DNA of 64,000 nt from Micromonospora sp. RP3T (GCF_003027925.1 NZ_PYPS01000013.1:62001-126000); one strand, 5' to 3'. Counted from the stretch's first letter, positions 25,317-35,011 are shown. Notes: a model not told the origin generated them from the sequence alone. Translations and numbers: made by a program.

Positions 25317-27278
25317 TCAGCGGGCCAGGCCGCGCAGGAACCGGTCGGCGATCGGCACCGCGCTGGCCGTGCTGGAACCGCCCTGCTCGACGAAGACGGC
25401 GAAGGCCACGTCGCCCTGCCAGCCCACGAACCAGGCGTGCGTGTGCGCCGGGTTGTTGTCGTACTCCGCGGTGCCGGTCTTGCCGTGCACCGGCTCGCCG
25501 GGCACCTTGGCCAGGGCGGTGGCGGTGCCGGCGGTGACCACGCCGCGCATCAGGGTCTTCAGCGCGGCCACCGACTCCGGTTTGAGCGCCGGCCCGGCCG
25601 GGGCGGGCTTGCCCGGCGCCGGGTCGAGCAGCAGCTTGGGCTGCTCGAAGCGGCCCCGCGCCACGGCCGCGGTCGCGCCGGCCATCGCCAGCGGGCTGAC
25701 CAGCGTGGTGCCCTGGCCGATCGCGGCGGCGGCCTGCTCGGTGGGCTCCCCGTTCGCGGAGATCTTGCCGGTGAACACGTCCGTGCCCAGGTCCCACCCG
25801 GCCTCCAGCCCGAGCGTGCGGCCGGCCTGGGCGAGCCCGTCCGGGCCGAGCTGCGGGGCCAGCGCGGTGAAGGCGGTGTTGCAGGACTTCGCGAAGTCGG
25901 TGGCGAACGGCACCGCCCCCAACTCGAAGTTGTCCGAGTTCTTGAAGGTGCGGCCATCGACGACGGCGGTCTTCGGGCAATTCACAGTGGTCTGCGGGGT
26001 CACCGCGCCGCGGTCGAGCAGGCCCAGCGCGCTGACCATCTTGAACGTGGAGCCGGGCGGCACCTGGGCGGTGAACGCGAGGTTCTCGCCGGCCGCGCCG
26101 GGGCCGTTCGCGGTGGCCAGCACCGCGCCGTCGCTGATCCGCACCGCGACCAGCGCGGAGCGGCGGGGCTGGCCCCGCAGCGCGGCGTCGGCGGCGTTCT
26201 GGGTGGCGACGTCCAGCGTGGTCCGCACCGGCTGGCCGGGCTTCGGGTCGCTGCGGAACACCTCGGTGCCGGTGGGCTCGGTGGCGCCCTCGGCGGCGGG
26301 TCGCTCGGTGATCACGGTCACGCCGGGCACGCCACGCAGCCGCTCGTCGTACCGGCCCTGGAGGCCGCCGTGGCCGACCAGGTCGCCGCGGGCGTACCGG
26401 TCGGGGTGGGCCTGGAGATCGTCGGCCTGGGCCTGGTCGACGGAGCCGAGCAGCGCCCGGGCGAACTCCCGGGTCGGGGCCAGCATGAGCTGGTCGGTGG
26501 GGAACCGGGTGCCGGGCAGGTCGTAGATGCGGGACTTGATCTGCCGGTACGCCTCGTCGCGCAGCGTCACCACCTCGACGAGCGCGTCCGGGTCGGCCTC
26601 CTTGAGCCGCTTCGGCAGGTCGCTGACGTCGACCGGCGGGCTGAGCGCGGGCCGGACCGCCTTGAACGCGGCGTCGAGCTTGCGCACCAGGCCGGGCACG
26701 TCCTTCACCTCGCCGGGCGCGACCTGGACCCGGACCACCGGGCGGGGCGCCACGACGGGCTTGCCGGCGGCGTCCAGCACCGCGGCCCGCTCCGCGGGCT
26801 CCCGGCGCAGGGCGAGGTGGTCGCCCTCGGTCAGCTTTTCGTGCACCACGGCCGGCTCCCAGATCACCTGCCACTGGTCGCCGCCGCCCTTGAGGCGCAC
26901 CGGGTTCTCGTAGGCCCAGCGGGCGCCGCCCGGCAGCGCCCAGGTGAGCCGGATCCGGGCGGTGGCGATGTCGCCGGCGGTCGTGATCTCGCCGGTGCGT
27001 TCCAGCGTCGGCGGCGTCGCGGCCAGGTCACCGGAGAGCGCCTTCAACTGCTTGGTCACCTCGGCCGCCGGCACCCGCGCGCCGGTCGGCGCGAGGAAGC
27101 CGACCGGTTGCAGGTCACCCGAGCGCCAGCCGCTCAGGAAGGCGTCGACGGTGCTCCCCGGCCCGTCCTCGCCGGAGCACCCGGTCACCACGCCGGCGGC
27201 CAGCAGCGCGGCGACCAGCGCCGCGATCGGCCGGCGGCGGGATTGGCGACGGGGGTGGACGGGGTACGACAGGGGCAT
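25317..27278 (-). CDS. Lipoprotein penicillin-binding transpeptidase with NTF2-like domain
   Basis: A 653-residue class B-type PBP. There is a lipoprotein signal with Cys34 (VVTGC), then an NTF2-like (MecA-N) domain to about residue 150, a dimerisation-like domain, and a C-terminal transpeptidase. The active-site motifs are PGSTFK (nucleophile Ser near 411), SCN near 462 and HGKTGTAE near 597. It cross-links cell-wall peptidoglycan outside the membrane. The MecA-N domain is shared with low-affinity PBPs, but resistance cannot be inferred. ATG 27278; it is divergent from the glutamate dehydrogenase gene. Confidence 0.9.
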   Translation of the reverse strand: MPLSYPVHPRRQSRRRPIAALVAALLAAGVVTGCSGEDGPGSTVDAFLSGWRSGDLQPVGFLAPTGARVPAAEVTKQLKALSGDLAATPPTLERTGEITTAGDIATARIRLTWALPGGARWAYENPVRLKGGGDQWQVIWEPAVVHEKLTEGDHLALRREPAERAAVLDAAGKPVVAPRPVVRVQVAPGEVKDVPGLVRKLDAAFKAVRPALSPPVDVSDLPKRLKEADPDALVEVVTLRDEAYRQIKSRIYDLPGTRFPTDQLMLAPTREFARALLGSVDQAQADDLQAHPDRYARGDLVGHGGLQGRYDERLRGVPGVTVITERPAAEGATEPTGTEVFRSDPKPGQPVRTTLDVATQNAADAALRGQPRRSALVAVRISDGAVLATANGPGAAGENLAFTAQVPPGSTFKMVSALGLLDRGAVTPQTTVNCPKTAVVDGRTFKNSDNFELGAVPFATDFAKSCNTAFTALAPQLGPDGLAQAGRTLGLEAGWDLGTDVFTGKISANGEPTEQAAAAIGQGTTLVSPLAMAGATAAVARGRFEQPKLLLDPAPGKPAPAGPALKPESVAALKTLMRGVVTAGTATALAKVPGEPVHGKTGTAEYDNNPAHTHAWFVGWQGDVAFAVFVEQGGSSTASAVPIADRFLRGLAR

Positions 27279-27566
27279 GAAGCGGTCCCTCCGGTGTGAA
27301 GCTGACCTGCACGCTAGTACGCCACGCGGCTCCCCACCGCCCCGCCACCGCCCGCGGCGGGTTCAGAAGTGACATGTGGCAGTGTGATGAACATCGCCAG
27401 CCGGGGTAATCCGCGACCGGCCGACCACGGACCCGCAACAGGTGAAAGGGCACAGTCCCGATCCGGACGTCCGGCCAGTGGTCCGCCGACGGAGGGGCAC
27501 AACGGCAGGGCCTAGGCTGGGCGGCAGAGTGACCCACAACGCGGTGGGTCGAGGGGAGTGGCACCG

Positions 27567-30500
27567 ATGGACCGGCGTCCGGCGATCAAACCGGGACCCG
27601 ATCTCCAGGCTGACACCAGCCGGGACGATGACAGCTTCGATTCGGCGACCGACGGGGACGGTTTCGGCCGTCTCGACACAGGAGTGACCGGCCTGACCGG
27701 TTCGAGTATCGACACCCTCTACGACCTGGGCCTGCCCGCGCAGGCCCTGGCCGACGACGTGGAGGACGCCGAGCTGGACGAGCCGGTGCCCAACGCGGAG
27801 CGGCTGGTCGCCCAGGCGGTCGCGCTGGCCGGCGACGACCACGACGCGGCCACGCTGGTGGACCGTTTCTGGCGGTTCGCGCCGGACGAGGAGCTGATCG
27901 GCTTCACCGCCGAGGAGATGTTGGAGGCGGCCCGGGCCCACCGGGACCTGGCCCAGCAGCGGGTGCCGGGCGAGCTGAAACTGCGCATCCACGAACCGGA
28001 CGCCGAGCAGCACCACACCGTGGTCGAGATCGTCACCGACGACATGCCGTTCCTGGTCGACTCGGTCACCGCGCTGCTGAACTCCCGCCACCTCGACGTG
28101 CACCTGCTGGTGCACCCGCTGGTGGTGGTCCGACGGGAGCCGCTGGGCCGGCTCACCGAGGTCTCCGCGGACGTGGAGCCGGACGACGCGATCGCCGGTG
28201 ACCTGGTCGAGAGCTGGATGCGGATCGAGATCGACCCGGTCCGCGACCCGGCCGAGCGGGAAGCGGTGCGCCGCGAGCTGCAGCGGGTGCTCACCGACGT
28301 GCGGGAGGCCGTCGAGGACTGGCCCAAGATGCGGCAGCGGGCGTTGGCGCTCGCCGACGAACTGGCCGCCGCGCGGACGTCGGACAGCCGCCCGCCGGTG
28401 CCGGAGAAGGACATCACGGACTCGGTGGAGCTGCTGCGCTGGCTCGCGCACGACCACTTCACGTTCCTCGGCTACCGGGAGTACCGCCTGGTCGACGCGG
28501 ACGGGGCGGCCGGCGGGCAGGCGTTGGAGGCGGTCCTCGGCACCGGGCTGGGCATCCTGCGGTCCGACTCGCCGGAGGCCCGGTCGCTGAACTCGATGAC
28601 CCCGGAGGCGCACGAGCGGGTGCTGGAGAAGCGCCTGCTCATCATCACCAAGGCCAACTCGCGGGCCACCGTGCACCGCTCGGCCTACCTCGACTACATC
28701 GGCTTCAAGATCTTCAACGACGCCGGTGAGGTGGTCGGGGAGCGGCGCTTCCTGGGCCTGTTCTCCACCGCCGCGTACCGGACCAGCGTGCAGGAGCTGC
28801 CGGTGGTCCGCCGCAAGGTCGCCGAGGTGCTGGACCGCTCCGGCCTGAGCCTGCGCAGCCACTCCGGCAAGGACCTGCTCCAGATCCTGGAGACCTACCC
28901 GCGCGACGAGCTGTTCCAGATCAAGACCGACGACCTCTACCACGCGGTGATCGGCGTGCTGCGGATGGCCGGCCGCCGGCAGCTCCGGGTCTTCCTCCGC
29001 CGCGACGCGTACGGGCGGTTCATCTCCTGCCTGATCTACCTGCCCCGGGACCGGTTCACCACGCAGAACCGGCTGCGCATGCAGGACATCCTGCTGCGCG
29101 AGCTGAACGGCGTCGGCGTCGACTACACCACCCGGGTCACCGAGTCGATGCTGGCCCGGGTGCACTTCATCGTCCGCACCGACCCGAACAACCCGCCCGG
29201 CGAGATCGACGCCGACCTGCTCGCCGAGGAGCTGGCCGACGCCACCCGGCTCTGGGACGACGACTACCGGCTGGTGCTGGAGCGCAAGCTCGGCGACGAG
29301 CAGGCCAAGCACCTGTTCAGCCGGTACGCCGACGCGTTCCCGGAGGGCTACAAGGACGGCCACACGCCGTACGAGGCGATGAAGGACCTGGCCAAGCTGG
29401 AGCTGCTGGAGGAACCCGGTCAGCTCGAGATGCACCTGTTCCGCAAGCAGTTGGCGCCGCGGGCCTACTCGGGCCGGGCGAACGACGGCGACGAGTCGCT
29501 GGACGTGCGGTTCAAGGTCTACCGGTACGGCGAGCCGATGATGCTCTCCGCCGTGCTGCCGGTGCTGCACTCGCTCGGCGTGAAGGTGGTCGACGAGCAC
29601 CCGTACGAGGTGGAGCGCGTCGACGGCCGGATCTGGCTCTACGACTTCGGGCTGGAACTGCCGGAACGGCACCAGGACCTGGCCGAGGTGCGCCCGCACG
29701 TGGAGAACGCGTTCGCCGCCGCCTGGCGGGGCGAGGCCGAGGTGGACGGCTTCAACGAGCTGGTGCTGCGCACCGGGCTCACCTGGCGGCAGGTGGTCGT
29801 GCTGCGCGCGTACGCGAAGTACCTGCGGCAGGCCGGCACCGTGTTCTCCCAGGAGTACATGGAACAGACGTTCATCGCGTACCCGAGCGTCGCCGGGCTG
29901 CTGGTGCAGCTCTTCGAGATCCGGTTCGCGCCCAGTCCCATCACCATGGACGAGCGGCGCCAGCGCGGCGCCGAGCTGGTCGACGCGATCGGCGAGGCGC
30001 TGGACGAGGTGGCCAGCCTCGACCAGGACCGCATCCTGCGGGCCTTCCTGACGTTGATCCAGGCCACGCTGCGTACCAGCTTCTACCAGAAGCCGGTGGG
30101 CGGGCGACCCAAGCCGTACGTGGCGTTCAAGCTGGACCCGCAGGCCATCCCGGACCTGCCGGCGCCGCGACCGAAGTTCGAGATCTTCGTCTATTCGCCC
30201 CGGTTCGAGGGCGTGCACCTGCGGTTCGGGCCGGTGGCCCGGGGCGGGCTGCGCTGGTCCGACCGGCGCGAGGACTTCCGTACCGAGGTGCTGGGCCTGG
30301 TCAAGGCGCAGATGGTGAAGAACGCGGTGATCGTGCCGGTGGGCGCCAAGGGCGGCTTCGTGCTCAAGCAGAAGCCGGGCGACCGGGACGAGGCGGTGGT
30401 CTGCTACAAGGAGTTCATCTCCGCGCTGCTCGACGTCACGGACAACATCGTCAGCGGCGAGATCGTGCCGCCCGAGGACGTGGTCCGGCACGACGCCGAC

Positions 30501-32627
30501 GACCCCTACCTGGTGGTGGCGGCGGACAAGGGCACCGCGACGTTCTCCGACATCGCCAACGAGATCTCCACCGCGCACCGCTTCTGGCTCGGTGACGCGT
30601 TCGCCTCCGGCGGCTCGGCCGGCTACGACCACAAGAAGATGGGCATCACCGCCCGGGGCGCCTGGGAGTCGGTGAAGCGGCACTTCCGGGAGCTGGGGCA
30701 CGACACCCAGACCCAGGACTTCACAGTGGTCGGCGTCGGCGACATGTCCGGCGACGTGTTCGGCAACGGGATGCTGCTCTCCGAGCACATCCGGCTGGTG
30801 GCCGCGTTCGACCACCGGCACATCTTCCTGGACCCGGACCCGGACGCGGCCACCTCGTTCGCGGAGCGCAAGCGGCTGTTCGACAGGCCCCGGTCGTCCT
30901 GGGAGGACTACGACCCGGAGCTGATCTCGGAAGGCGGCGGCATCTTCCCGCGTACCGCGAAGTCGGTGCCGCTCACGCCGCAGGTCCGCGCGGTGCTCGG
31001 CCTCGACGACGACGTCACGCAGCTCAGCCCGCAGGAGCTGATGAAGGCGATCGTCACCGCGCCGGTGGACCTGTTTTGGAACGGCGGCATCGGCACCTAC
31101 GTGAAGGCGTCGACGCAGACCAACGCCGAGGTCGGGGACAAGTCCAACGACGCCATCCGGGTGGACGGCAAGAGCCTGCGCTGCCGGGTGGTCGGCGAGG
31201 GCGGCAACCTGGGCTTCACCCAGCAGGGCCGGATCGAGTACGCCGCCGGCGGTGGACGCATCTACACCGACTTCATCGACAACGCGGCCGGGGTGGACTG
31301 CTCCGACCACGAGGTGAACATCAAGATCCTGCTGAACACCGCGGTCGCCGACGGGGAACTGGACCGGCCGGAGCGGGACGAGCTGCTGGCCCGGATGACC
31401 GACGAGGTCGCCGAGCTGGTGCTGCGGGACAACTACGACCAGGCGCGGGCGCTCAACAACGCCCAGACCCAGGCCGCCTCGCTGCTCCCGGTGCACCGCC
31501 GGATGATCAACGAGCTGGAGCGGTCCGGCGCGCTGGACCGGGCGCTGGAGGCGCTGCCGTCGGACGAGGAGCTGGCGGTCCGCACCGAGACCGGGCTGAC
31601 CCCGCCGGAGTTCGCGGTGCTGCTCGCGTACGTGAAGATCGTGCTGGAGCGGGAGATCGTCAGCGAGGGGCTGGCGGACGAGGAGTGGACGACCGACGTC
31701 CTGGTCAACTACTTCCCGACCCCGCTGCGGCAGCGCTTCGCCGACCGGATGGGCCGGCACCGGCTGCGCCGGGACATCGTCACCACGGTGCTGGTCAACG
31801 AGGCGATCAACCGGGGCGGCATCTCGTTCGTGTTCCGGGTGGTCGAGGAGACGGCCGCCTCGGCGGCGGACGTGCTGCGCGCGTACGTGGTGGTTCGCGA
31901 GGTGTTCGGGCTGGGCGAGCTGTGGAACGCGGTCGAGGCGCTTGACAACAAGGTCTCGCCCGAGTTGCAGACCGCCGTCTACCTGGACACCCGACGGCTG
32001 CTCGACCGCGCGGTGCGCTGGCTGGTCACCAACCGGCGCTCGCCGATCGACGTGCCGGCGGAGATCACCCGGCTGCGCGACGGCGTGGCCCAGCTCATGC
32101 CGGACCTGGAGCACCTGTTCTGGGGCACCGAGCGGGAGGCGATCGCGGCGCACATCGAGACGCTCGTCGGCAAGGGGCTGCCGCGTGAGCTGGCCGTGCA
32201 GGCGACCCGCCTGATGTACAGCTTCGGCCTGCTCGACATCGTCGAGACGGCGAAGACGACCGGGCGGGAGGTGAGCGAGGTGGCCTCGGTCTACTTCGTG
32301 CTCTCCGACCGGTTCCGGGTGGACGCGCTGCTGTCGAAGATCTCCCTGCTGCCGCGGGAGGACCGCTGGCAGACGCTGGCCCGGATGGCGCTGCGCTACG
32401 ACCTGTACGCCGCGCTGGCCGCGCTCACCGCGGAGGTGCTCAGCTCCACCTCGGACAGCCAGCCGCCGGTGGAGCGGGTGCAGGAGTGGGAGCAGGCGAA
32501 CGCGACCTCGATCCACCGGGCGCACCGGGCGATGGGGGAGTTCGACGAGTCCCGCGCCGACCTGTCCGCCCTGTCGGTGCTGCTGCGTCAGATCCGTACC
32601 CTGGTCCGCACCTCGGCGGCGGCCTGA
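27567..32627 (+). CDS. gdh2: NAD-dependent glutamate dehydrogenase, large (180-kDa) type
   Basis: A 1686-residue enzyme of the L-GDH type known from Streptomyces clavuligerus. It deaminates glutamate to 2-oxoglutarate with NAD+. The N-terminal ~700 residues are regulatory, ACT-like. The catalytic core is near residues 880-1250, with PVARGGLRWSDRREDFRTEV, KAQMVKNAVIVPVGAKGGF (active lysine) and the dinucleotide region VVGVGDMSGDVFGNGM. A helical C-terminal domain follows. ATG 27567 has GAGGGGA at proper spacing; GTG 27558 is too close. The 288-bp gap upstream holds no recognised element. A repeat-family hairpin follows the stop. Confidence 0.95.
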   Translation: MDRRPAIKPGPDLQADTSRDDDSFDSATDGDGFGRLDTGVTGLTGSSIDTLYDLGLPAQALADDVEDAELDEPVPNAERLVAQAVALAGDDHDAATLVDRFWRFAPDEELIGFTAEEMLEAARAHRDLAQQRVPGELKLRIHEPDAEQHHTVVEIVTDDMPFLVDSVTALLNSRHLDVHLLVHPLVVVRREPLGRLTEVSADVEPDDAIAGDLVESWMRIEIDPVRDPAEREAVRRELQRVLTDVREAVEDWPKMRQRALALADELAAARTSDSRPPVPEKDITDSVELLRWLAHDHFTFLGYREYRLVDADGAAGGQALEAVLGTGLGILRSDSPEARSLNSMTPEAHERVLEKRLLIITKANSRATVHRSAYLDYIGFKIFNDAGEVVGERRFLGLFSTAAYRTSVQELPVVRRKVAEVLDRSGLSLRSHSGKDLLQILETYPRDELFQIKTDDLYHAVIGVLRMAGRRQLRVFLRRDAYGRFISCLIYLPRDRFTTQNRLRMQDILLRELNGVGVDYTTRVTESMLARVHFIVRTDPNNPPGEIDADLLAEELADATRLWDDDYRLVLERKLGDEQAKHLFSRYADAFPEGYKDGHTPYEAMKDLAKLELLEEPGQLEMHLFRKQLAPRAYSGRANDGDESLDVRFKVYRYGEPMMLSAVLPVLHSLGVKVVDEHPYEVERVDGRIWLYDFGLELPERHQDLAEVRPHVENAFAAAWRGEAEVDGFNELVLRTGLTWRQVVVLRAYAKYLRQAGTVFSQEYMEQTFIAYPSVAGLLVQLFEIRFAPSPITMDERRQRGAELVDAIGEALDEVASLDQDRILRAFLTLIQATLRTSFYQKPVGGRPKPYVAFKLDPQAIPDLPAPRPKFEIFVYSPRFEGVHLRFGPVARGGLRWSDRREDFRTEVLGLVKAQMVKNAVIVPVGAKGGFVLKQKPGDRDEAVVCYKEFISALLDVTDNIVSGEIVPPEDVVRHDADDPYLVVAADKGTATFSDIANEISTAHRFWLGDAFASGGSAGYDHKKMGITARGAWESVKRHFRELGHDTQTQDFTVVGVGDMSGDVFGNGMLLSEHIRLVAAFDHRHIFLDPDPDAATSFAERKRLFDRPRSSWEDYDPELISEGGGIFPRTAKSVPLTPQVRAVLGLDDDVTQLSPQELMKAIVTAPVDLFWNGGIGTYVKASTQTNAEVGDKSNDAIRVDGKSLRCRVVGEGGNLGFTQQGRIEYAAGGGRIYTDFIDNAAGVDCSDHEVNIKILLNTAVADGELDRPERDELLARMTDEVAELVLRDNYDQARALNNAQTQAASLLPVHRRMINELERSGALDRALEALPSDEELAVRTETGLTPPEFAVLLAYVKIVLEREIVSEGLADEEWTTDVLVNYFPTPLRQRFADRMGRHRLRRDIVTTVLVNEAINRGGISFVFRVVEETAASAADVLRAYVVVREVFGLGELWNAVEALDNKVSPELQTAVYLDTRRLLDRAVRWLVTNRRSPIDVPAEITRLRDGVAQLMPDLEHLFWGTEREAIAAHIETLVGKGLPRELAVQATRLMYSFGLLDIVETAKTTGREVSEVASVYFVLSDRFRVDALLSKISLLPREDRWQTLARMALRYDLYAALAALTAEVLSSTSDSQPPVERVQEWEQANATSIHRAHRAMGEFDESRADLSALSVLLRQIRTLVRTSAAA

Positions 32628-32630
32628 CGG

Positions 32631-32683
32631 TAAGGCGGGGCCCCCGCTTAACGCCTGCGGTATAGCAGGGGGCCCCGCTTAAC
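32631..32683. repeat. GGGGCCCC/TTAAC repeat, copy 4
   Basis: An inverted pair with 11-bp perfect arms GCGGGGCCCCC (32635-32645) and GGGGGCCCCGC (32668-32678), plus TAAG/CTTAAC flanks. It lies 3 bp past the gdh2 stop. It is probably the gdh2 terminator and separates it from the convergent sortase gene. Confidence 0.85.
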
Positions 32684-32717
32684 ACCCGACGGTCCGCGCG
32701 GTCACGCGGTCACGCGG

Positions 32718-33644
32718 TCACACGGTCACACGGGCGTAGACCACGATGTTGTTCAGGTAGCTGCCGGCGGTGCGGTCGAACACCCCGCCGCAGGTGACCA
32801 CGCGCAGGCCGGGCACGGTGGACGGGCCGTAGACCTGTTCCGCCGGGAAGGCCGTCTTCGGGTACGACCGGACCTCTTCCACGGTGAACGTGACGGTCGA
32901 GCCGTCCTGCCGGGACACGGCGATGGTGTCGCCCGGCACCAGCGCGCCCAGGTTGAAGAAGACCGCCGGGCCGAGCTTGGCGGAGTCGACGTGCCCGACG
33001 ATCACGGCGTTGCCGACCTCGCCGGGGCTGGCGCCGGGGGAGTACCAGCCCGCCTTCATCGCCTGGTCCAGCGGGGGGACCTGGACCGTTCCGTCCGGGT
33101 TGGTGCCGAGCGTCATGACCTCGGCGCGGACCCCGATCCGGGGGATCACGACGGTGGTGGGCGCGGAGCGGGGCAGTGCGGCCGGGACACCAGTGGGCCC
33201 GGTCGGCGCGGCGCCGGGGGCTACCGGCACGCCCCCCGGCGGTGTGCCCGGCGCGGTCCCGGTTCCCGGCGGTGTGCCTGGCGCGGTCCCGGGCGGAGTC
33301 GTCGGCGCGGCAGCGGAGGGCGTGCCGGGCGCGGCACCGGAGGGCGTGCCGGGCGGCGTGGCCGGATCGGCGTAGGCGGTCGACGGGCCGTCCCAGGGCG
33401 CGCCGCCGTCGGCGTCCGGATCGGTGTCGGAGGCGGTGGGCGGGTCGGTGGCCTCCGTCGTGCCGGCCGGTCCGGCCTGCGCGATCGGCTGCGGCGGGGT
33501 GGGCGGCGGCACGGTGCGGACGGACGCGCCGATCAGGCCGGAGCCCACCATGGCGAGCAGGACGACGACGGCCGCGCCGACGGCGCGCCACGGTTTCCCG
33601 TGACGGCCGTCGGCCCGGTTCGTCGTCCGGTCAGACCAGGCCAC
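32718..33644 (-). CDS. Class F-like sortase
   Basis: A 308-residue protein. One membrane anchor lies at residues 20-42, then a long Pro/Gly/Thr-rich stalk (45-160, PGTPPGTA-type repeats), then the sortase barrel. The catalytic residues are His218 (VGHVDS) and Cys285 (VVTCGG). The strand after the cysteine reads GSYLNNIVVYARV; a conserved arginine is expected near Leu297, so the third catalytic residue needs checking. It would join a surface protein to the envelope. The GTG start overlaps the upstream surface protein gene by 14 bp, so that protein is the likely substrate. Confidence 0.88.
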   Translation of the reverse strand: MAWSDRTTNRADGRHGKPWRAVGAAVVVLLAMVGSGLIGASVRTVPPPTPPQPIAQAGPAGTTEATDPPTASDTDPDADGGAPWDGPSTAYADPATPPGTPSGAAPGTPSAAAPTTPPGTAPGTPPGTGTAPGTPPGGVPVAPGAAPTGPTGVPAALPRSAPTTVVIPRIGVRAEVMTLGTNPDGTVQVPPLDQAMKAGWYSPGASPGEVGNAVIVGHVDSAKLGPAVFFNLGALVPGDTIAVSRQDGSTVTFTVEEVRSYPKTAFPAEQVYGPSTVPGLRVVTCGGVFDRTAGSYLNNIVVYARVTV

Positions 33645-34740
33645 CGGCCCGCCGCCGACGCATCAGCACCAGTCCGCCGAGTGCGGCGGCGCCGATCATG
33701 CCGGCGCCCCCGGTGGCGAGACCACGGTCCAGGCCGGTGGTGGCCATGCCGCCGTCACCGCCGTCGACCCCGCCCCGGGGGAGGACCACCAGTTCGCCCT
33801 CGCCGCAGGAGCCGTTCAGCTCGTAGCGGCCCGGGTGGACGTCCTCGGAGACGCGGGCCTCGCCGTAGTAGACGAAGTCCTTCCCGTGCTCCCAGCCGGC
33901 CTCGTCCTCGCCGTGGCCGTATCCCTTGTCGTCCTGCCAGTCGCCGTGGTGCTCGTCCTTGGCGTCCCCGCCCTGCTCGTCCTTGCTGGCCTCCGGCGGG
34001 GCGCCGTGCTCGTCCTTGCCGTCCTTGCCGTGCTCGTCCTTGTTGGCCTCGGGCGGGGCACCGTGTCCGTCCTTGCCGTCGGCGCCGTGCTCGTCCCGGG
34101 TCCAGTCGGCAGCCGTCCAGCCCGGCTCGGCGTCCTGGCCGTACTCCTCGTGGCCCTGCGGTCCCAGATCCCCGGCGTCGGCGGCCATGCCGGCGCCCAC
34201 ACCGCCCGGCTTCGGCGCGTCGGCCGGCGGCTCCGGCATGCCCGCCTCGCCGGGACCGTGCCCGTCCGTGCCCTTCTCGTCCTTGCCCTCGGGACCCTTG
34301 CCCTGCTCTTCCTTGCCGTGCTCGTCCTTGCCGTCCTTGCCGTGCTCGTCCTTGCCGTCCTTGCCCTGTTCGTCCTTGCCGTGCTCGTCCTTGTTGGCCT
34401 CGGACGGGGCACCGTGCCCGTCCTTGCCGTCGGGACCCTGATCCGCGTCCTCGGCCCAGTCGCCGCCCTGGTCCGCCCAGTCGCCGTGCTCCCCGTCCCG
34501 GGCCGGGTGGAGGTCGACCTTGCCGGTCACCTTCGACCAGACGTAGGCGTGCTCCTGGGGCTCCGGGCAGATCTGGAGCAGTTCCACGGTGTCACCGGCC
34601 TTGACCACGTGCGGCTTGGCGATCACCTTGCCCTCGTCGTCGTGCCCGCCTGCGTAGGCCATTCCCGGGGTGAACACGAGAAGGCCCGCACCGCCGAGAG
34701 CGGCACCCGCGACGATCTTCCCGAGCATCTTGTCAGCCAT
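33631..34740 (-). CDS. Surface protein with His/Asp/Lys-rich repeats and MATTG sorting-like signal
   Basis: 369 residues. There is a signal peptide (cleavage likely after AYA, residue 30) and a short beta-strand region with Cys58 (VVKAGDTVELLQICPE). A ~210-residue repeat region (80-285) follows, dominated by KDEHGKDG and HGAPPEANKDEHG. A second strand region with Cys312 ends in ELVVLPRG. At 332-336 is MATTG, then a hydrophobic stretch and the RRRR tail, the layout of a sortase signal of the LAXTG kind. The two strand regions look like one Ig-like domain interrupted by the repeats. It is upstream of and overlaps the sortase gene. No homologue is recognised for the repeats. Confidence 0.8.
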   Translation of the reverse strand: MADKMLGKIVAGAALGGAGLLVFTPGMAYAGGHDDEGKVIAKPHVVKAGDTVELLQICPEPQEHAYVWSKVTGKVDLHPARDGEHGDWADQGGDWAEDADQGPDGKDGHGAPSEANKDEHGKDEQGKDGKDEHGKDGKDEHGKEEQGKGPEGKDEKGTDGHGPGEAGMPEPPADAPKPGGVGAGMAADAGDLGPQGHEEYGQDAEPGWTAADWTRDEHGADGKDGHGAPPEANKDEHGKDGKDEHGAPPEASKDEQGGDAKDEHHGDWQDDKGYGHGEDEAGWEHGKDFVYYGEARVSEDVHPGRYELNGSCGEGELVVLPRGGVDGGDGGMATTGLDRGLATGGAGMIGAAALGGLVLMRRRRAGGLV

Positions 34741-34957
34741 ACCAGCGTCACTCCATCCCTGTTCGTCCTGAGCCCGACGTCAGTCGAGCTACGGCCGACG
34801 TTAGACCTTTTCGCTACCTATCCGGGGAAAGTTTCGTTTTTCGGGCTTTGTCGATGATGTGGCGGTTCGCGTAGCGCCGACCACCCCGGAACCCCCTGCG
34901 CCCTCTGCGCCTACCGCCCGGTCCTCGGGCCCTCGCCCAGCCGGCCGGGCAACCGGT

Positions 34958-35011
34958 GATCATGGGTTGGCGGTCGGGGAGGCGCTTCCACCTGCCGTCA
35001 ACCTCATGATC
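34958..35011. repeat. Inverted repeat GATCATG-type, copy 2
   Basis: GATCATGGGTTGGCGG (34958-34973) pairs with CCGTCAACCTCATGATC (34995-35011), allowing one bulge and one wobble. The sequence is close to the perfect copy at 11267-11321 with the same outer GATCATG, so the two are members of one family. Confidence 0.65.

Noticed and set aside
27363..32525. Very long open frame (1720 codons) on the minus strand
   Set aside because: It is antisense to gdh2, has His/Arg/Val-rich composition typical of GC-rich shadow frames and matches no protein family.
33180..33380. Low-complexity DNA repeats that could be a minisatellite
   Set aside because: They encode the Pro/Gly/Thr stalk of the sortase in frame, so they are annotated as part of that gene.
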